Source of the DNA: Actinomycetota bacterium | GTDB taxonomy: Bacteria > Actinomycetota > Actinomycetes > Nanopelagicales > Nanopelagicaceae | Assembly (NCBI GenBank): GCA_947450545.1 | Contig: CANFVU010000005.1 | Span: 1 to 64,000 of the forward strand | Reading direction: 5' to 3' | DNA length: 64,000 nucleotides | Shown here: piece by piece, positions 59,832 to 64,000 of the stretch | Numbering within the stretch: position 1 is the stretch's first letter | Layout of the letters: each line of letters opens with the position of its first letter | The notes under the pieces: model-generated | What the model saw: the letters and a program-made list of their open reading frames with translations, nothing else | Told to the model about the DNA's origin: nothing | The model's database searches: none | Made by a program: the position numbers and the translations under genes

Positions 59832-60551
59832 GTGGACAAGAAGAATAGCGGAGTCGGCGTTTTAGATAAAGCCGTAAAGATCCTTGCAACCTTGGAGAGC
59901 GGCCCACACTCCCTTTCTGAACTGGTTTCAGCAACGGGAATCGCCCGCCCCACAGCTCACCGCCTCGCAGTTGCTCTTGAATTTCACCGCCTCGTTTCTC
60001 GCGACCTCATGGGACGCTTTGTTTTAGGCGCGCGTTCTTCAGAATTGGCTGCTGCAGCAGGTGAAGATCGCCTCCTTGCAATCGCTGCTCCTGCTTTAGG
60101 TGCCCTGCGCGATGCGACAGGAGAAAGCGCTCAGCTCTATCGCCGTCAAGGAGATCAACGAATCTGTGTTGCTACCGCTGAACGGATGAGCGGACTTCGC
60201 GACTCTGTTCCCGTCGGAACTGTTCTCTCAATGCTTGCAGGTTCTGGCGCACAAATTCTCCTTGCATGGGAAGAGCCAGACAAACTTCATCGTGGATTAA
60301 TGGGCGCGAAATTCAACGCAGCTTCTCTCTCGGCAGTACGTCGCCGCGGATGGGCGCAATCTATCGGAGAGCGTGAAGCAGGCGTTGCATCTGTATCTGC
60401 TCCTGTGCGAGGTCCAAATAATAAAATTATTGCAGCCGTCGGTATCAGTGGTCCGATCGAGAGACTCGGTCGCCAGCCAGGTCGCCTTCATGCAGCACAA
60501 GTTGTAGCAACAGCAGCGCGATTGACTGAATATTTAGCGCAATCCAAATAG
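59832..60551 (+). CDS. IclR-family transcriptional regulator (LtbR/NdgR-like), divergent from leuCD
   Basis: [46 protein letters not shown]; conserved neighbourhood leuCD/gltX; GTG start. Confidence 0.9.
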   Translation: MDKKNSGVGVLDKAVKILATLESGPHSLSELVSATGIARPTAHRLAVALEFHRLVSRDLMGRFVLGARSSELAAAAGEDRLLAIAAPALGALRDATGESAQLYRRQGDQRICVATAERMSGLRDSVPVGTVLSMLAGSGAQILLAWEEPDKLHRGLMGAKFNAASLSAVRRRGWAQSIGEREAGVASVSAPVRGPNNKIIAAVGISGPIERLGRQPGRLHAAQVVATAARLTEYLAQSK

Positions 60552-60569
60552 TTTCGAATAAAAATTAGA

Positions 60570-60603
60570 AAAGCTCGCCGCGTTATGCAGCGAGCTCTTT
60601 TTT
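60570..60603. terminator. Bidirectional intrinsic terminator between IclR gene and tRNA genes
   Basis: AGCTCGC...GCGAGCT stem; TTTTTT on + side, TTTTC..TTTTT on - side. Confidence 0.8.
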
Positions 60604-60604
60604 G

Positions 60605-60677
60605 TAGCCCCGAAGGGATTCGAACCCTCGTAGCTGACTTGAGAAGCCAGAGTCCTAGGCCGCTAGACGACGGGGCC
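60605..60677 (-). tRNA. tRNA-Glu (anticodon CTC)
   Basis: GGCCCCGTCGTCTAGCGGCCTAGGACTCTGGCTTCTCAAGTCAGCTACGAGGGTTCGAATCCCTTCGGGGCTA folds as cloverleaf; loop TTCTCAA; no encoded CCA. Confidence 0.93.
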
Positions 60678-60739
60678 CTAGTACATTTTTTTGGTGCTGT
60701 TGTGCTGTTGTTCTGATCGATTCATCTCTGAATCTATCG

Positions 60740-60811
60740 CTGGGGTACCAGGACTCGAACCTAGACAGGCTGAACCAGAATCAGCTGGGCTGCCAATTAC
60801 CCCATACCCCA
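60740..60811 (-). tRNA. tRNA-Gln (anticodon CTG)
   Basis: TGGGGTATGGGGTAATTGGCAGCCCAGCTGATTCTGGTTCAGCCTGTCTAGGTTCGAGTCCTGGTACCCCA+G; loop TTCTGGT; no encoded CCA. Confidence 0.93.
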
Positions 60812-60872
60812 ATTACTAATTTTTTAGGCTGGCAAAGAATACCCCGTGAAGGGCTTCCCTTCAAAAACGACT

Positions 60873-62330
60873 TTAAATCAACGCTTGTATGCGTGCCAAC
60901 GACTTCTCGCGGCCAAGCAACTCCATTGATTCAAAGAGAGGCGGAGAGATATGGCTTCCTGTTACTGCAATTCGAACTGCGCTAAAAGCAATACGTGGTT
61001 TCAAGCCCATCTCTTCGATGAGAGCAGTACGCAACACCGCTTCGATGCCATCGTGGCTCCATTCGCTGACGTTTTGTAGACGATCGAAAGCAACAGAGAG
61101 AAGTTTCTTTGATTCTGGATCGTTGACCTTAGGAAGTGAATCCGCTTCGACTTCAAAGTGAGCGACAAAGAGGAATTTCAACATTGCTGGAATTTCAGCG
61201 AGTGTTGCTACGCGCTCTTGAATGATGGGAAGAGCTTTCTTCAACAGATCAATCTCGTCGGCGCTGCCAGAGATGACTTTGGCATCAGTAAGGAATGGCA
61301 GAGATTTCTCAAGGAAGCTCTCGGGAGTAAGCGCGCGAATCTTGTCACCGTTAATCGCTTCAAGTTTCTTCATATCAAAACGTGCGGGACTTGAGTGAAC
61401 ACGCTCAACAGTGAAAAGCTGCGTTAACTCTTCCATCGTTACATCTTCGCGGTCCTCCCCTGGTGACCAACCAAGGAGTGCGAGATAATTACAGATTGCT
61501 TCTGGCAAAAATCCGCGTTCGCGATACCAGGCAATAGATACCTCGCCATTTCGTTTTGAAAGTTTGGCGTTATCTTGACCCATTACAAATGGAAGGTGTG
61601 CAAACAGTGGGTACTCATCTTCCTTGACGCCCATCGCTTGATAGACGCGAATTTGGCGAGGTGTTGATGAGAGCAAATCTTCGCCACGCAATACGTGAGT
61701 CACCTGCATCATGACATCGTCAACCGCAACAGCCAAGGTGTACAGCGGAGAACCATCAGCACGCACTAGGACGAAATCTGGAACGAAGTTATGATCGAAT
61801 GTCACTTCGCCACGGATGAGATCGGTGAATGTTGTGGAGCCATCAGGCATGCGCATGCGCACAACTGGTTTACGCCCTTCTGCAACATATGCGGCAATCT
61901 GATCTGCACTCAGTTCGCGGCAATGTCCGTTATATCCAGGAGCAACATTTGCTTTGCGTTGTGCTTCACGGACAGCTTCAAGTTCTTCAGAGCTGCAATA
62001 ACAATGATAGGCAAAACCATCAGCCAAGAATTTAGCTGCCCACTTGGCATAAATATCTAAGCGTTGTGATTGTAGATAAGGACCATTTGGTCCACCGACT
62101 TCTGGACCCTCATCCCAAGTAAGACCGAGCCATTTGAGAGTATCAATCGCTGCTTGGATGTACTCATCTGTGACGCGTTCGCGGTCGGTATCTTCGATAC
62201 GGAAGATAAATTTTCCGCCAGTGTGGCGTGCGTAAGCCCAGTCAAAGAGAGCGGTTCGAATATTTCCAACGTGCAGATCTCCTGTTGGAGAAGGGGCAAA
62301 TCGGACGCGGACGGGGCGATTACTTGGCAC
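60873..62330 (-). CDS. gltX: Glutamate--tRNA ligase
   Basis: RFAPSPTGDLHVGNIRTALF, KLSKRNGEVSI; GTG start. Confidence 0.96.
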   Translation of the reverse strand: MPSNRPVRVRFAPSPTGDLHVGNIRTALFDWAYARHTGGKFIFRIEDTDRERVTDEYIQAAIDTLKWLGLTWDEGPEVGGPNGPYLQSQRLDIYAKWAAKFLADGFAYHCYCSSEELEAVREAQRKANVAPGYNGHCRELSADQIAAYVAEGRKPVVRMRMPDGSTTFTDLIRGEVTFDHNFVPDFVLVRADGSPLYTLAVAVDDVMMQVTHVLRGEDLLSSTPRQIRVYQAMGVKEDEYPLFAHLPFVMGQDNAKLSKRNGEVSIAWYRERGFLPEAICNYLALLGWSPGEDREDVTMEELTQLFTVERVHSSPARFDMKKLEAINGDKIRALTPESFLEKSLPFLTDAKVISGSADEIDLLKKALPIIQERVATLAEIPAMLKFLFVAHFEVEADSLPKVNDPESKKLLSVAFDRLQNVSEWSHDGIEAVLRTALIEEMGLKPRIAFSAVRIAVTGSHISPPLFESMELLGREKSLARIQALI

Positions 62331-63111
62331 GGGCGCTTACCTTATTCGTTAATGTGCCAATGCCTTCGATTGAAACGCTGACTTCTGCACCTTCTGACAT
62401 GGGACCGATTCCGGATGGTGTTCCGGTGATAATGACATCTCCTGGAAGAAGAGTCATAACCGATGAGACAAAATTAATGATTCGAGGAACGTTGAAAATC
62501 ATTTGATCCAACGTGGATGATTGCTTTACTTCCCCATTTACGCGAGCTTCAATTTTTTGAGTTCCTGGAGTGAAATCCGTTTCAATCCATGGTCCCAGTG
62601 GGCAAAATGTGTCAAACCCTTTTGCGCGGCTCCATTGGCCATCTTTGGTCTGCAAGTCTCTCGCTGTTACATCGTTTGCAATTGTGTAACCAAAGATCAC
62701 ATCATTAACGCGCTCTTGTGGAACATCTTTGCAAATTCTTGAAATAACAATCGCAAGTTCGACTTCGTGATCAATGCGCTCACTCATGCGAGGCCAGTTG
62801 ATGATTTCGCCAGGTCCAATCACGGAAGTGTTTGGCTTCAAGAAAATAATTGGCTCATCTGGAACAGCTGAATTCATCTCTGCTGCGTGATCGGCATAAT
62901 TCTTGCCAACACAGACAACTTTGCTTCGAGGTAAAACAGGCGCCAAGAGTCGAACATCTTCAAGAGCAATTTTTGACTCACTGGGAACAATCCCTGTGAA
63001 AAGGGGATCTCCTTTGAGGACCAAAATTTGGTCGCTATCGTTGATGACTCCGTAATGAGGGTCGGTACCAAAACCGGTGTCCTGGAGAGCGGAGAATCGA
63101 ACGATACGCAT
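62320..63111 (-). CDS. Fumarylacetoacetate hydrolase family protein
   Basis: VGKNYADHAAEM, DHEVELAIVI, GYTIANDVTARDLQ, ITGTPSGIGPM. Confidence 0.93.
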   Translation of the reverse strand: MRIVRFSALQDTGFGTDPHYGVINDSDQILVLKGDPLFTGIVPSESKIALEDVRLLAPVLPRSKVVCVGKNYADHAAEMNSAVPDEPIIFLKPNTSVIGPGEIINWPRMSERIDHEVELAIVISRICKDVPQERVNDVIFGYTIANDVTARDLQTKDGQWSRAKGFDTFCPLGPWIETDFTPGTQKIEARVNGEVKQSSTLDQMIFNVPRIINFVSSVMTLLPGDVIITGTPSGIGPMSEGAEVSVSIEGIGTLTNKVSARAK

Positions 63112-63131
63112 GGATGAAGTCTATCTGCTCG

Positions 63132-64000
63132 TTAGAGCTGAGCTTCTTGTGTCGAATCCTCTGTAACGCGTACTGCAAGAACGGTGCCGATTCGATGGCG
63201 ACGGCCAACAGGGCGTTCGGCTGTTAATTTCCAGCCTCCAGCGCTGATAGAACTTCCTGGAATTGGGACGCGGCCAAGAATTTTTGCAATGAGACCACCA
63301 AGTGAATCGACATCTTCACGATCTTCAGCAGAGAATTTAGCATCTGCTAGTTCTTCAAAATCTTCTACATGAAGCCTTGCCGAGACTCGAACAGTATTGG
63401 CATCTAACCACTCTGCTTCGGCATCTTCTTTGTCGTATTCGTCAGCGATTTCACCAACAATTTCTTCCAATATATCTTCAATAGTGATGAGGCCTGCTGT
63501 GCCGCCGTATTCATCAATCACAACTGCCATGTGGATTTGATCGCGCTGCATCTCTTTTAGGAGTTCAGCAGCCGTCTTAGTTTCTGGCACAAAAGTTGGG
63601 AGGCGAATAATCTCAACAACGTTCTCGGTATTTTCTGCTTCACGCTTCTCATGAACTCGACGTGCAAGATCCTTTACGTAAGCAATTCCTACAACATTAT
63701 CGAGATTCTCATCGATGACGGGTATGCGAGTAAAGCCTGAGCGAAGTGCGAGAGAGAGTCCTTGACGAAGCGTTTTATTGCCTTCGATGTAGACCATATC
63801 GGTGCGTGGAACCATGAGTTCGCGAACAAGAGTTTCACCGAGATCGAAAACAGAGTGAATCATTTCGCGTTCAGATTCCTCAACCAATCCACTTTCACTT
63901 GCTTGATCTACAAGATCGCGGAGTTCAGCTTCTGAAGTAAAAGGTCCTTGCTTAAATCCTCGGCCAGGTGTCAGTCCGTTGCCAATGGCAATGAGCAAAC
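63132..64000 (-). CDS. Hemolysin/CorC-type CBS domain protein (5' end outside window)
   Basis: FDLGETLVRELMVPRTDMVYIEG, tandem CBS, IDEYGGTAGLITIEDILEEIVGEIADEYD. Confidence 0.92.
   Translation of the reverse strand, partial: LLIAIGNGLTPGRGFKQGPFTSEAELRDLVDQASESGLVEESEREMIHSVFDLGETLVRELMVPRTDMVYIEGNKTLRQGLSLALRSGFTRIPVIDENLDNVVGIAYVKDLARRVHEKREAENTENVVEIIRLPTFVPETKTAAELLKEMQRDQIHMAVVIDEYGGTAGLITIEDILEEIVGEIADEYDKEDAEAEWLDANTVRVSARLHVEDFEELADAKFSAEDREDVDSLGGLIAKILGRVPIPGSSISAGGWKLTAERPVGRRHRIGTVLAVRVTEDSTQEAQL

Overview
The window is about 64 kb of an actinobacterial chromosome with moderate GC, very compact and mostly core genes. Gene content and order look like a streamlined Actinomycetota genome, possibly a freshwater acI/Nanopelagicales-type lineage; that placement is inference. 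Recognisable conserved blocks are: (i) plsC - esterase - ROK glucokinase - SRPBCC - fadD15 - pimB' - NlpC/P60 (order similar to mycobacterial Rv2182c-Rv2190c); (ii) DUF3000 - RNase D/HRDC - fadA/fadB - dxs - acnA - TRAM methyltransferase - trkA pair - DUF3159 - dut - DUF3093/DUF4193; (iii) trmD - rimM - KH - rpsP - ffh - glnD - glnB - amt - ftsY - smc - rnc - rpmF - DUF177 - coaD - rsmD - recG; (iv) rpmB, thiL, ddl, gpsA, plsC, hup, leuD/leuC, IclR (LtbR/NdgR-like), tRNA-Glu, tRNA-Gln, gltX. I saw no CRISPR array, prophage, transposon or rRNA. Two small CDSs missing from the ORF track (rpmF and a 55-aa CxxC protein) are called here. The main non-obvious signals are: a recurrent -10 hexamer (mostly TANNNT) 6-7 nt before ATG/GTG, implying widespread leaderless transcription, often as tightly packed divergent pairs; a Nur-like nickel operator filling the 17-bp promoter spacer of a Ni/Co permease; two abutting palindromes upstream of the HU gene; a stand-alone Cas4/RecB-like 4-Cys nuclease; a DHp-like (His replaced by Tyr) domain fused to a LuxR HTH; and convergent genes that share or abut stop codons. 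All functional calls come from reading motifs by eye; no database search was run.
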